This document shows positions 12,095-28,290 of a stretch of 64,000 bases of DNA, piece by piece. The DNA lies in assembly GCA_034769895.1 (NCBI GenBank), contig CM068367.1:1314805046-1314869045 (forward strand), written 5' to 3'. Origin of the DNA: Magicicada septendecula (lineage: Eukaryota > Arthropoda > Insecta > Hemiptera > Cicadidae). The translations under genes and the position numbers were made by a program. The notes beneath the pieces are model-generated. The model worked only from the letters and a program-made list of their open reading frames with translations, searched no databases and had not been told where the DNA came from. How positions within the stretch are numbered: the first letter of the stretch is position 1; every line of letters begins with the position of its first letter.

Positions 12095-14380
12095 AAGTCT
12101 TCGCAAGTACAGTCATCCTGATCCACAAAGGATAGCTGACGTGATCGAGGAACTACAAGTGTCACTGCTTGATTGCCGACTAATTAATTTGAATAAACTC
12201 TGTTGGTATTAACAGCGTTAATAGAAAATAAACGGGTGGGATTCTTTTATAGCCATTGTGCGTAATGGTTAATGCAGAATGCAGTAATTGATAAAAAATT
12301 CTACTAACAACAAAGGAAAGAGAAAGTTATTATAACAGCTTTGTCCAGAACAGGGATGTCGCTTCTATATTCAACGAATATAAGTCAACAAATGCAAGAC
12401 TACTAAAAACGATACATTTCTTAGTAAGCCTACAAGTTCGGCAAAAGCCGTACGGTGGATATGATAGAATAATGAACTAAAGTATGTCTAATTTTACCGC
12501 ATTAAATACATCCTAGTAATACGTACTTATAGGCTATAAGTGAAATACGGAACACTTGTAGGAATCGCACAGAATTGATAATCGTTTACAAACTATCGAT
12601 ATATTAGAAATCGCCCTGCCAAGAGATGTCTATTCAAGACCCATGGTGTTTGTTACCATGTTGGTTGAAGAAACCGATCTTTAAACATGAAGGTGAAGGA
12701 AAATTTTTCTTCGATTTTATAGGTGCTGGATTTTTTCATTATATACGTGTTTATTTACTTGTGTTTTTGCGAAACAACTAATTATGTAATTTCTTGAAAT
12801 ATTTAAACCAAACAAGAATAATTTAAACAAAATATTAATTCATATGTTAATATATATATATATATTTTTTTTTAAGCAAATAAATGGGTAGGCTCTATAG
12901 TAAATAAATAAACATACACATACACACACCCACACTACAGTAGGGTATAAATGTAAATAGAGATGTATAATAGAAATGAGATATATAATTTAAATAATAC
13001 TCTCAGTTGCTCTGCGGCTAGAAAAAAACTCGCTTTCCTTCTTTGTTATTTAATACAAATATTACGTTCACATTTTCTAACAAGATAATAAATTTCACGA
13101 TCTGGTATTTGTTTAGCAACGTCAAACCAGTTCAGGAAGTTTACGATAAAGATTTCTTCTCAAGACGTCAGCTTTCGACAGCTAACGACAAAATATAAAG
13201 AGAATACTTTTTTATTATGTAGCTAGAATATATCAGTTTTATGTGAATATATGTACAAGCGTGTTTATGTCTTTACCGTGAGTTTTACTTTAAAAATAAG
13301 ACCCTTTTTATTGTCTGTAAATTATGTAAAATAATAAAAATTCGTTCCCCACTTAAACCTAGTAGATTATTGTTTGTTATTCTTGTTAGAGAAAAACATG
13401 GGTTTATTTTTTCGTCGTCGTCGTCGTCGTTGTACTTCTTTTAATAACAGATTATGTGAAACACGAGGCATCACAAAACAAAAACCTAAAAGTAGGTAAC
13501 TGCAGTCACTGGAAGAACCGTTACAATAATTCTCACTAATGCGTGCAGGCCATTAGGCTAAGTCACAGAACAACTTGCATTAGGCTAAGTCACAGAACAA
13601 CTTGTTAACGGAGGTGCACAGTTTGGAGTAGTCGATCGTTATCGAAAACCGTCGGGCAGACAGAATGTGACAGTGGCATCGATTTGTTACACTGTTTTAA
13701 TTTTTTGTTCCTTAAACTTTTTTCAAAATGCTGGCTCTCTCCCCTTTATGTCCATCCATCTCATTCTTTCGCGCAATTAATTCTTAAACTGAGGGAACTG
13801 CAAAGAATTCGCTTATTCAGTTATTAAAATTAGAATTATCGACTACAGCGTATAATTATATGTACGAATTATAGTAATATTATATAGACCTACTATCTCA
13901 TTGAGAATGTTATTTTGAAGTCATCACAAAACGTGGTCGCATATAATTTGAGAAGAATAGTGAATCCCAGAAAGATCTCATCCATTCCCGGCGGTTGGAG
14001 AAATGATGTTGAGAACCTTGAGAGTTTTAAAAATTAGCTAACTGAGGTTGTTTTTGTTGCAGTCATTTGAAGTAATTGCAACGTCCAATTGCTAAACGTT
14101 TGAGCAGTCCATATTAGTTGATTTTACAGATTACCTGCTGTAATCCTGAAGTACCTACCACCTATATCTACTTTAGCATTGTCTTAATTGAAACTAACAT
14201 GACATCGTATATAAACAGGCCCATACTATAAAAAAGAGATTCTCTTATCGTAAACTAAAATTACAGAAGACTTCTGCTCCATTTTATTTTATGACAGCGA
14301 GATTACAAAGATTGGACACAAATTTGTGCAATTTTTTTCAATGAAGTTCGTACGAGGCGTAACAGAATTAGGTACGACAG
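12095..14380. other. AT-rich sequence with small repeats
   Basis: Contains a short (TA)n tract near 12849, a (GTC)n run near 13413 and a perfect 27-bp tandem duplication (13551..13604, unit CATTAGGCTAAGTCACAGAA plus seven bases). No gene found. Confidence 0.45.
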
Positions 14381-14384
14381 TTGA

Positions 14385-14685
14385 CAGGATTATTAGGATT
14401 CAAGATATCCGCGACGAACTCAATGTATACAACATCAACGTAACAAATAAAAGACCTTAGGCAAAAATGGAAAGAGCAGGTAGAAGAGAAAGATACTGAA
14501 AGACTAACTAAACACCTTATTACACACAAAGCTAAAGGAAACAGGTATGTTGTGTTGGATGACAAGAGAAACGTTGGGCAGAGGCGAGCCATCCCCTGAA
14601 TGTATTTGTTGACACGTTCAGGGGCAGACGCTCAGCTAAAGTTCATAAGACGATGATGATGATGATTATGATGACTATCCTAAAT
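14385..14685 (+). mobile_element. LINE 3' end, (GAT)n tail
   Basis: The + strand reads RIQDIRDELNVYNIN, LRQKWKEQVEEKDTERLTKH and RYVVLDDKRN. This corresponds to the YRQKWxxHxxRMxxxRLPK ... GKRxVGRPxKRW tail of insect LINEs, with several substitutions and a stop. It ends in (GAT)n near 14652..14675. Confidence 0.6.
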
Positions 14686-14724
14686 ATAGCTATAGAGTAC
14701 TCTTTCACCTAGAATACAAAATAT

Positions 14725-15542
14725 TGCTACGACAATTAAGGGAAACTGCTCGAAAAGACGAGAGTGTCGTTGTACACGCTTCTCGAATAGCCCAGCGTGT
14801 TGCGTCTGTGTCAAGGCCGTCCACTCACGTAACACTGCAGACTGTTCGAGAGCAATTTTAACTACGAAAATTATGCTGGCTCACCGCCAAAAGAATGAAA
14901 AAATATTCTGGAACACCTGCAGGACCTATATAAGCAACAGCGGCCGGCTTAGAAGTTAGTCACATTGAAGTTGATCAAGTAGCAGGACTTGATGTAACGG
15001 TACACCGTTATATATCTTCTTGTCTGGCGTTACATCCTTTGGTGGGCTTTAGCCTCCTCTACAATAATCCTCCAGTGCTACCCTGTTCTCCGCCCTCTGA
15101 TTCCCATGATAGTAAGATCTTCTGTTACGCCATCCAGCCATCTCATCCTTGGTCTGCCTCTACGTCTAGTAGTATATAATCTTTCCTTGAGCATTATTTC
15201 CTCAGACATTCTTTCCACATGTCCCAGCCAACGCAATCTTTGTGATTTGATGAATGTCACTGTCTTTTACATGTATGAGAGCCTGTAGTTCATTGTTATT
15301 GCGTATTCTCCAACTGACTTCTTCTCTTACTGGGCGATAAATTTTACGCAATATTTGGCGCTCAAATGATTTTAAAGCAGTTTTGTCATTCTTTGAAACA
15401 CTTCCCATTCACATTGAAATTTCTAGGAACCGTTCTGGTCTCTGAGTTTACACCGTTATATATCCCCCCCCAAAAAAAAAATTTCGTATTACAGATTATT
15501 TTCGGAATAACAGAATTCGTATTACGGGATTGGACTGTAACA
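14725..15542 (+). mobile_element. LTR-like sequence, interrupted by a LINE
   Basis: The order of motifs matches the solo LTR at 7419: GTCAAGGCCG, a GGAAC...CTGC block, a TATA box (TATATAAG, 14927..14934), then GGCCGGCTTAG. It starts near TGCTACGA and may end near TGTAACA. It is split by the LINE at 15017..15448. A fossil; ends are uncertain and no target duplication was seen. Confidence 0.4.
15017..15448 (-). mobile_element. LINE 3' part with 16-bp target duplication
   Basis: The minus strand reads [49 protein letters not shown] and [18 protein letters not shown], the C-terminal part of an insect LINE reverse transcriptase. TACACCGTTATATATC at 15001..15016 is repeated exactly at 15449..15464, a 16-bp target duplication. 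The insertion is therefore 432 bp and heavily 5'-truncated. One frame change separates the two halves. Confidence 0.9.
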
Positions 15543-16157
15543 TCCAGCGTTGCAGTAATTAACCTAACGAGGTAGTCCTGTTATCTAACGTCGCTCAGTG
15601 GAGTATTGCGGACTGATTTCAAGATACTAAATTTTATCAGATCTCATTGTCATAGAAGTTCTAGTCTTTTACTTTCAGAACACGCTGCTCTGCTAGTTTT
15701 TAGTGACGGTCATTAACAGTCAAAGCGTAAAGTACTGAAGTCAGCTGCATAATGAACTGTATTGTACAAGTGGCATAACACAGAATTCTACTACAACTCA
15801 GTAAATTGTGTATTTATTTTTAAGTGTAAAGCGACGGATCCGAATGTATAAAATCTTTGCATCGACTCGAGACACCAGCTGTCAGTTTGCATAAATTGAA
15901 ACGATCTTTAACTTCAAAATATAAATTCCTCTGGCACGCAGCCCATTGCTGTAAACAATTTTACTATGGTGTCTTCTTACTGACATACCGTCTGTTTTTA
16001 AGGCCAAAAACTTATTGTGTGTATGTGCTTCTGGGTGCGCGCGCGCGGGTGTGTGTGGTTACGACTACACTGTTAAGGTCAATGGATACGCGTGCGTGAA
16101 CTGAAAATAGCCTGGCTTGTTGCGTAAACCATGTCTAGTTATAACCCTAGTAGTAGT

Positions 16158-16162
<5 letters not shown>
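15543..16162. other. Unassigned sequence
   Basis: No recognised gene or element. Confidence 0.35.

Positions 16163-16197
<35 letters not shown>
16163..16197. repeat. (CA)17 microsatellite
   Basis: Uninterrupted CA dinucleotides on the + strand. Confidence 0.95.
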
Positions 16198-16199
<2 letters not shown>

Positions 16200-16285
16200 C
16201 ATTTAAATAATAATTTCCTGTTTTGTTCAGTACAGTGCTAATGTATTTACAATTTGATGCAGCTTGTATGCGCTTGAGAAATACT

Positions 16286-16430
16286 GATTTATAGACCCTA
16301 CACCCGACACAGAGAAATACTGACTAAGAAATGAATGAATTTTTTTTAATAAACTAGTATGTACTGTAAAATAATTTTGTACAAATTATGTATGTAAACT
16401 TTCAGTAAAGTGGGAAAATTCGATTAAGTA
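16286..16430 (+). repeat. Left copy of a direct repeat flanking an RT fragment
   Basis: About 145 bp, with CACCCGACACAGAGAAATAC near its start and GGGAAAATTCGATT near its end. It recurs at 17321..17480 with roughly 80-85% identity by eye. The two copies bracket the LINE fragment at 16440..17320. Confidence 0.75.
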
Positions 16431-16439
16431 TACTTAATC

Positions 16440-17320
16440 GTTACTTGCATTCAAGCGGAAGAAATTGCCAATTAAAATTTGACAAAAAGGAGGCAATCGT
16501 TATTTTTCATAAGGGATTATCTAAGAATGAAAGTCGATAGTTGAAGCCGTAAGAGAACGTCATGACCAGATAGCAAAGATATCTAAATACTGAAAGGGAA
16601 TAAAGCAAAAATTGTTGTACGGAAAGTCCCTCAGGAGAAGTGGGAGAGGTACTGTAGTTAGATTGGAAATTATGTGTATGGTAGACAGGAACTGGATGTA
16701 GACTCTTAAGACATTTGAATAGTGTAGAAAAGGCCACTGCCAGAATGGATACTATATCCAGTAGGACAGTGGGAGGCACATTATAAAGAACTTTGGTGTG
16801 ATGCAGAAATAAATGGTGAAACAGACAGGAGGACTTGTGACGAAGGCAATAGAAGTCTGGACGATATCACTCTTCAGGAATTGGAAGATGTCTTTAGAAA
16901 AATGAGGAACGGGATACCGCGGATAAGTGTGAAACTCTTGAAATATGGAGGTATTGTATTTAAACTTAGTCTCTTGTATGTAACCAATACACGGTGGAGA
17001 CAACGGAATATCCCAAAAGAGTGGTCAGTGGCGAAGGTAATATCTCCGTACAAAAGTAAGAGAACAGAGGTCAACAGATATAGAGAGGGAAGTTGCATGC
17101 TAAGATCAGCGCGATTATAGGTCACTGCAGAAACTTTTATGGAGGAAGAACAAAACGGTTTTCGAAAGGTAGAACATTACAGCAAATAATCCAAAAGCAT
17201 CGAGAATATAACCGAGATACCCATATGACTTTTATTGACTATACCAAAGCCTATGACTGAATTGTTAGACATAAGTTGTTGGCAGTACTTATGAAAAAGG
17301 TGTTTCTAAAGCCGTTAGTT
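16440..17320 (+). mobile_element. LINE reverse transcriptase fragment (N-terminal RT part)
   Basis: The + strand carries GQWEAHYKELWCDAE, ITLQELEDVFRKMRNG, VKLLKYGGI, WRQRNIPKEWSVAKVISPYK, TFMEEEQNGFRKGR, LQQIIQKHREYNRDTHMTFI and DYTKAYD. These are the standard fingers and palm blocks of insect RTE-like non-LTR reverse transcriptases (IPxxWxxAxVxPIYK, QxGFRKGRS, FIDFxKAYDS). Unlike the other LINE copies here, this piece is from the upstream half of the RT and lacks the YADD block and the 3' tail. It has several stops and small deletions. Confidence 0.8.
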
Positions 17321-17480
17321 GATTTATAGGCCTACACCCGACACAGAGAAATACTGACTATGGAATGAGTGAAACATTTTTTTTTTTTTCAATAAATTAG
17401 TATGACTGTAAAATAATTATGTATAAAGTTTGTAGGCCTATGTATATTGTCAATAAAGTTGGAAAATTCGATTTTACACT
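17321..17480 (+). repeat. Right copy of the direct repeat flanking the RT fragment
   Basis: Matches 16286..16430 from GATTTATAG and CACCCGACACAGAGAAATAC through GGAAAATTCGATT. It contains two TAGGCCTA octamers that the left copy lacks. Confidence 0.75.
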
Positions 17481-17521
17481 TAACTAAATATCCACTTAAC
17501 TAAAGACAGCACAAATTCTCT

Positions 17522-17790
17522 TTAATTTGATACTTCACGATGGGCTTTGCGTCTTTTTTTTACAATTTTGATCCTCTCACATTTTTGCGTCCCACCCCCT
17601 ACTTTTGGGGCGATCAGTCTCAGAAACAGTAGGGATCTGTAGCGTAAAAGTGTGGACATACACGGGTGCCAAGTTTTACGGAAATCGGCTGACGCGTTCA
17701 AGCGTAATCGTAAGACGTAATCCCAAATAGACAGACAATAAATAAATGGACAGACAAATGTCAAACGGTCGAGTTGAAACTGAGAACTTG
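17522..17790. repeat. Probable decayed transposon or repeat fragment
   Basis: Includes CCACCCCCTACTTTTGGGGC, then TTTTACGGAAATCGGCTGAC and repeated ACAGACA words. This combination is common in dispersed insect repeats. Family not recognised; no ends found. Confidence 0.3.
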
Positions 17791-17909
17791 TTTCGCTCGT
17801 TCAATAAATAAATAAAATTAATTGCTCCCTCATGACAAACGTTATACGTATATTTGGACATTATATGTACGTTAATATCAAACCTTGTATTTCTTATATG
17901 TTATTTGAC

Positions 17910-21598
<3,689 letters not shown>

Positions 21599-22261
21599 TT
21601 AGTGATTACAGTATGACTCTCGTCCTCCACATTTTCTTGTAGTAAAAGTAATTTTACTTAGTTTTCTGTCTGCAGCTACGGTAATGATTTTGCTGAATGA
21701 CACCCAAAACAAGGTGTGAAATAATACAAAAAATAATATACCAGTTTTTAGTGAACGCGTTTGTAATACTAGAAGTAAACAGTGTTTTAAAGAAATTCGT
21801 ATTTGGAACGGACAAACGTTTCTTGAACGCAAATTGCAAATTTTCATAACTAAAGAGTGTGGCTTTTTGTACAGAAAATATTTAAAACAAAATTGAAAAG
21901 TGCGTTTGAATGAAGTGACTACTAAAAATGTAGTACAGCCTCTGGCGAGAATGTCAACAAGTAAGGTGTCAGTAACTAGCTCTGACGTATAAACAGGAAA
22001 CGTGACGTTCGATGGCCGAGGAACAGATCGATATCTTTGTAGCTTGGGCAACCCGTATGTTTTTGAAGTGAACACTGGATTCAGTATAACGCTGTTACAC
22101 ATTAACATACAACAATTAGCTCCTAACATCTGTTCCCACGCCATCATTTGTGTGGCCGGCCTTCCAAAGTATCGATTACCCTCTGGCAATCCATAATTTG
22201 ATTTCTGAGTTTTCTGTTTACTATATTTCCTACATAGAATAACCAATTTTTTCGTATTCAT
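21599..22261 (-). other. 220-codon open frame, unknown
   Basis: The longest frame outside repeats and the LTR element. It starts MNTKKLVILCRKYSK, carries two similar words (YGLPEGNRYFGRP and YGLPKLQRYRSVPRP) and ends near KCGGRESYCNH. No domain recognised, no promoter or splice support, and AT-rich codon use like the surrounding intron. It may be a chance frame or the remnant of an unidentified element. Confidence 0.2.
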
Positions 22262-22707
22262 TGATTTTATCGAGACTACTTGTAGTTCTAATCGTTCGTT
22301 ATCGCTTCTGTTAATGATCCTCTGATTACAGGCCTTCCATATGTTTCAGGAACTTTATTTCGGAAGCTTGAAATCTTAAATGGATCTTGTTTTTTTTTTT
22401 ACCTATCTACATTTTTGATGTACGTAAAACGATGTAACAGATATGGCATTTAAAATACTTGACCTTGAACTGTTTTTCTCAAGAACTTTTTGAATAGCAT
22501 TCTTGTTATTGCAACACATTCCAGTCTTGAAATGAACTGGTTTCCGGTTCGCAATCTTTTTATAATAAGACATCTTCGGTTTAAGTATCCGTCTCGATGT
22601 CGCGGATAGCGAAAAGTCAGCACCAATAGAACGTCATGGTATTAAAAGACATTACTCTGATTTCTGTCAGGGAGCTGGGTGAATACTTGTGGAAGGGAAC
22701 GCATAGT

Positions 22708-22850
22708 AAGGAGCACACATTTATATTTGGATATGTATGAAAGATCAGATGTTTAGGCCCGAAGTAACTGATCACAGCAAGGAGCACAAATTTTATGTTT
22801 GGGTGTGTATGGAAGATCAAATGTTTAGAACCGAAATAACTGATCATAGC
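22708..22850. repeat. Tandem duplication, two ~71-bp units
   Basis: AAGGAGCACA...CTGATCACAGC (22708..22778) is repeated as AAGGAGCACA...CTGATCATAGC (22779..22850) at about 85% identity. Confidence 0.85.
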
Positions 22851-23109
22851 AACAGTTGAAACCATGTTTGATAAGAAGAGATGCATCAAGTTTTAGTAAC
22901 TACGCATTATAACTGTATACAAAGGCGCCGCTGTACCCTAGAGACCCTTTCGATAGCGACTGTCGATGAATTTCGTGGTATAGTTTAGTTATTACAGAAG
23001 ATTTTTATATTGTATTAGTGTGTATTAAAATGTATTTGTTAGTCGCCGTCGTCATCCTTTACAGCTTAGACTAGTAGTCTGTTCCAGCCTCAATGTAAGT
23101 CATTCAACT

Positions 23110-23790
23110 ATCGCTTAAGGGTCACTTCCCTTCCCCCTTGGATGATAGTCAAGGGCTCTTCTTGAAAATCTAGTTGGATCCATTTTCTCATTTAAGCTTT
23201 CAGCTGTGCCTAGCTCCATTCTAATATGATAATTTCTGATAAGATCTCTCCTGCTGCAACCCTTTACAGCCCTCAAGAACCTCATTTCCGCTCCTTGTAT
23301 TCTAGATACACCTTTGGCCCTTCTAATCCAACTCTTACTACCAAACAGTAGTTGAGGTATGGCCATTACATTATAATATTTCAAATGCGTCTCTTTCGTT
23401 GTTTTATTCTTTAAGTGTTTAATGATACAGCCACAAAGCGACTGGAAGAGACTAATTTTGCTTTCAACCTCCTTATCATCTTGGTATGTGATGCTGCACC
23501 CTAGATACTTGAAATCTGGGACCCCTGTTCTATTGGCGAGTCCTGTATGACAATCTTTGTTTAATATGATTTTCCCCAGAAAAAGCCATAACTTTTGTTT
23601 TGGGTAAGGAAATGGTTTTGATTGTAATCAGTTAAAATTTTAGTAAGATAAAACAACGACCTTTGGAAGGTCAAATTTAATTTTCTTGGATGATCCCAAG
23701 ATCGTCAGCATTCGTCTGTATTTGTTAGCAAAATGACAAATCAAATGTATAGGTGTTCAAAAGTAATTGTAATTATTATACTGCCTCTTG
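23110..23790 (-). mobile_element. RTE-like LINE 3' half, minus strand
   Basis: On the minus strand: ADDLGIIQE (catalytic ADD, near 23690..23718), GVPDFKYLGCSITYQDD, KYYNVMAIPQLLFGSKSW, RIQGAEMRFLRAVKGCSRRD and RALDYHPRGKG. The block order matches RTE-like RT C-terminal halves. The segment from 23115 to 23384 is still open for 89 codons; elsewhere stops and shifts occur. It ends about 170 bp upstream of the first host exon. Confidence 0.85.
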
Positions 23791-23963
23791 TGTCGATTTG
23801 GACTTAACTTAAAGGTCGTCGTAGTCGTAACATTGTTATAATTTAATTAAATTAGAAAGACGTATTTTAGATAGCCTATATTTTAAGCAAAACGATTATG
23901 CTGTACTGCTGTTGCTGTGATATTTACAAGACTGTACATATGTTTGTTTTCTGTGTGTTGCAG

Positions 23964-24121
23964 TTCCTCAAAAACCGTTGCTGAGGCATCATTCCGGCCA
24001 TTTTCGACATAAAATGGCATCGATTTGGGACCCCCATCCTCAGTACGAGTTTACAGCGTTTGGCAAGCAGTTCCATCTAGTTCTGGCGCACGCATCCAAT
24101 TTCGTCCTTCCCCGTCTCAAG
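23964..24121 (+). CDS. ADAM/ADAMTS-family metalloprotease, prodomain exon (first of two)
   Basis: This is an internal coding exon between a TGTTGCAG acceptor and a GTAAGA donor. The first two bases complete a codon split by a phase-1 intron; 52 full codons follow and the exon ends in phase 0. The peptide runs from PQKPLLRHHSGH through YEFTAFGKQFHLVL to ASNFVLPRLK. The pattern aromatic-E-F-x-A-F-G-x-x-F-H-L-x-L is typical of the start of the M12B propeptide (Pep_M12B_propep), the inhibitory prodomain of secreted or membrane ADAM/ADAMTS zinc proteases. The exon is much more GC-rich than its AT-rich surroundings. It is followed in frame by 48223..48351. The signal-peptide exon upstream was not found. 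ADAMTS fits better than ADAM because of the next exon, but the exact ortholog cannot be told from 95 residues. Confidence 0.82.
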
Positions 24122-25184
<1,063 letters not shown>

Positions 25185-25284
25185 CCAGATATAAAGTTTA
25201 CCCCAACTATAACCAACCACAAAGGCCAAAATCTGGTCTAAAATAAATGTATGCTTCGAAAAAAATTCCGAATCCAAAAATTCT

Positions 25285-25400
25285 GTCCCGAAAAATTATC
25301 GAACACGCGTTTTTCAGCCACTTTAAAGATTACGCTTGACTTGGTTTTTCTTTTGGATGAACCCGACTCGACCGAGCCCCCTATTATAGATACGCCACTG
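25285..25400 (-). mobile_element. Fragment of the second hAT-type family
   Basis: In reverse it reads CAGTGGCGTATCTATAATAG, a GGGTTCATCC word and CTTTAAAGTGGCTGAAAAAC plus GCGTG, matching the first ~120 bp of the element at 11651. The other end is missing. Confidence 0.75.
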
Positions 25401-25909
25401 ACCGTGCGACGCGCATCATTAAAACAATTCCTTGTTAACAATGTTTTCTCAATAAAACAGGCTGATGATAAAATTGTGTCGTAATCCATAACTTATAAGG
25501 CGCAATCTCTCTTCACTGTACCCCGAAAATTGACATTGAATGATTTCATTGTTGATTTTACAGTAAATAGTAGAATATAGCCTATGTAAAAGTTAAGAGA
25601 ATACTGTTTTACTTTAAATGACACTTTATACACACGCATGTGCTGCAACACGCCAACTATTTGGCTCAATTCTGTTCAAAATAATGCCAGCTGAATTTAC
25701 GTGAATTTGACCATATCAAACGCAGCAGCACAGTTTGGTTTTCGTATATGTTTATGCAATTTGGTACATCACGTACATAAAAGAAAAACTTACGATAATT
25801 GTGGCAATGTGACCAAAACCAATTATTAACATTACAAGAAGGCTTTGTTAATTATGGAAGGAAACGTCCGTTTATAATAATTACAATTACGTAGAACATG
25901 ATCTGGACA

Positions 25910-26235
25910 GCACATATAAGGGAATGCTGAAATTCTTAGAAAGATGAAGAAAGAAAGGGAAGTTATCGACACAGTGAAGATACGAAAGTTTCAAGTATCT
26001 GGGACATCTCATGAGAAATGAACAGGGATTTTCCCTTATTTCAGTCCATACTACAGGGAAAAGTACTTGGAAAGAGAGGAGTTGGGCGTCCGAGAATAAC
26101 ATGGCTGAGAAAATTAAGGACCTGCTTTGGCATGAATACAACTGACTTATTCCTTGCAGCAGTACAGAAAGTTAAAATAGTCTACATGATATCCAACATC
26201 CGAAACGGATATCAGAAGAAGGGCATGATCGTATC
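25910..26235 (+). mobile_element. LINE 3' end
   Basis: The + strand reads VIDTVKIRKFQVSGTSHEK in part, then MNRDFPLFQSILQGKVLGKR, GVGRPRITWLRKLRTCFGMN, TTDLFLAAVQKVKIVYMISN and IRNGYQKK. This is the recognisable C-terminus of an insect LINE family (ILQGKVxGKRGxGRRRxSWLxNLRxWFG). One frame change lies near 26015. Confidence 0.75.
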
Positions 26236-27596
26236 GATAGTTTAGGTCTGAAGGTAGCAAATACATTAATTGAATGTATACGTAAAAAATAAACACAATA
26301 TTAGGTCTATTAATTAGATTAATTAATAAAACTCCTCAAATCTGAAAACTGAAGGTGCCTTAGAATTTTTATTTTGTTTGTCAAAAGTATAATGTCTTTC
26401 AATTGTGTAAAAAGTAATACGTTACACACATTATAATAGGTATATAACAATAATAGTTATAAAGTTATAATAGTTATATAACAATAGTAATTTGATTGAT
26501 TTTGAATAAAGAATGGCTTAATGTTACATTATGCATTTTATATGCATCATTTGACTAGTAACGGAGCCTGTTTCTCCGATTATAAAAAAAAAAATGTATG
26601 GCATTCGAGCGAACACAGAATACTACTAATCAGTGTGTCTTTTATTCCTTCGTTGCACGAGTAACTGATGCTGCTAAAAACTAACCGTTTACTGTTACGA
26701 AATAATATATATAGAAATTTGTACAAAATCATTTTTTAAACTTGGAAGAATAGTAAGCTTTCCTTGTAACTGTTTTATGCCTTGATGATTTGTAAAGAAA
26801 TAATTCTGTCAATCTGCGGCGGCAGAGAGTTTAACAATAATAAACGTGAAGAAAAATTTTATTGTTTAACAACATTCCACCTTTCCTATTAATTCATATA
26901 GGTCTATTAAAAAAGATATTTCAAATATCTTACAAACGTATCACAAATCGTACAGTAAAAAGCATTATTTTCACTTGAACGTACATTAGATATTAAGATG
27001 ACATTCCGATTGTAATTAAAATAGATTAATCAATAAATAAATAATATTTTTGTCTTATTCGTTTCCTTTTCTTCATGCTATAAGCGTGTTCCGTTTGCCA
27101 CCGTTTACCCACAAATGATTCTCCTACTTCGGGGAGAGTCCTTCCTCTCTACATCTCATTTTTCTCGTTGTTGGCCCCCATAGATGTGGTATGAAACACT
27201 AGATGTTCCATAAGCAGCACTGTCGGGGGCCAAATTAAAGACCGCTGATTCGGTCAGAGTGTGGGCAACAAAATTTAAAGTGTGTATTATTGTAATAAAT
27301 AATCAATTAGAATGGTGCAGTCGTGCGCAGCATTTTAGTTGTACGAATAGATACGGTTGCAACGTTGAAATATCGGTATGGAGAACCCATACATGACTTC
27401 CATGTATACATGTGTAAGATTTATATTTAAAATCATTTTCGAAATGAAATATTTCCATAGAAACTACTTCTTTCTTCAGCCTTAACCACAGTTAAGGTGG
27501 TCACTAACGTATTACCTCCTCACGTTAGCGCATTCGATTTTCACTGATGATGGCAGTCGATGGCACTACCGAAATGTCTGGTTTTGCAGAAAACAT
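26236..27596. other. Unassigned AT-rich sequence
   Basis: No feature recognised. Confidence 0.35.
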
Positions 27597-27632
27597 TGGA
27601 CCACGGCCAAACAGCCTGGGAAGGAATTTTAA
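27597..27632. repeat. Lone copy of a foldback-arm motif
   Basis: GGACCACGGCCAAACAGCCT matches the outer arm motif at 28918..28955 (AGACCACGGCCTAACAGCCC) in the same orientation. Confidence 0.5.
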
Positions 27633-28290
27633 CAACAAACTTCTTCTTTGTTGCCGATGACGTAGTAGGCATAAAAAATTATCCCCTCCCCCTTCAACTA
27701 TCATTTTCATTCATAGAAAATTACCCCCTCCCCTTCAACTACCCTTTTCATTTATAGATATTTCATCTACCTTTCTAGAGTAGATTATTATGACCTTCTT
27801 TTCAGGATATTTTATTTCTCAAAATTAAGTACTTTACTCTTGTTAAAACATAAAACGTTGCAGGTAAACTACCCTTTCCCCTTAACCGATCTTCACCACA
27901 AAATCAATTGGCCTTGAGTCCTTTACAATTCAGGGTTGTATGCAAAAAATTATTTGATTCTGTTTGAGTTTGCGGCTGTTATCGTTTGCCATAGAAAGAA
28001 TCCTACACACAGACACTTTTCGAAAAATGACTATTCTTCATGTTTTGAGGGTAGTACAATCAGAATCAGCCCTATACTTCCATTTCCTTATGGAACATCG
28101 AAGTAAAAAGGAAGACAAATTACATTTCACTGTTGTGTACCAACTGAATTATTCTACGAAAATTAAAATGTTCTGCTAACGGTGCAGTACCCTTTGTTTT
28201 AGAAAAATAATGGAATCAGGTGCATTCTGCGGCTAAAGATGTACTGTGTAGAGCGCCTAAGGCTTTCTCGGCCGGCGTCCACATAGCTGG

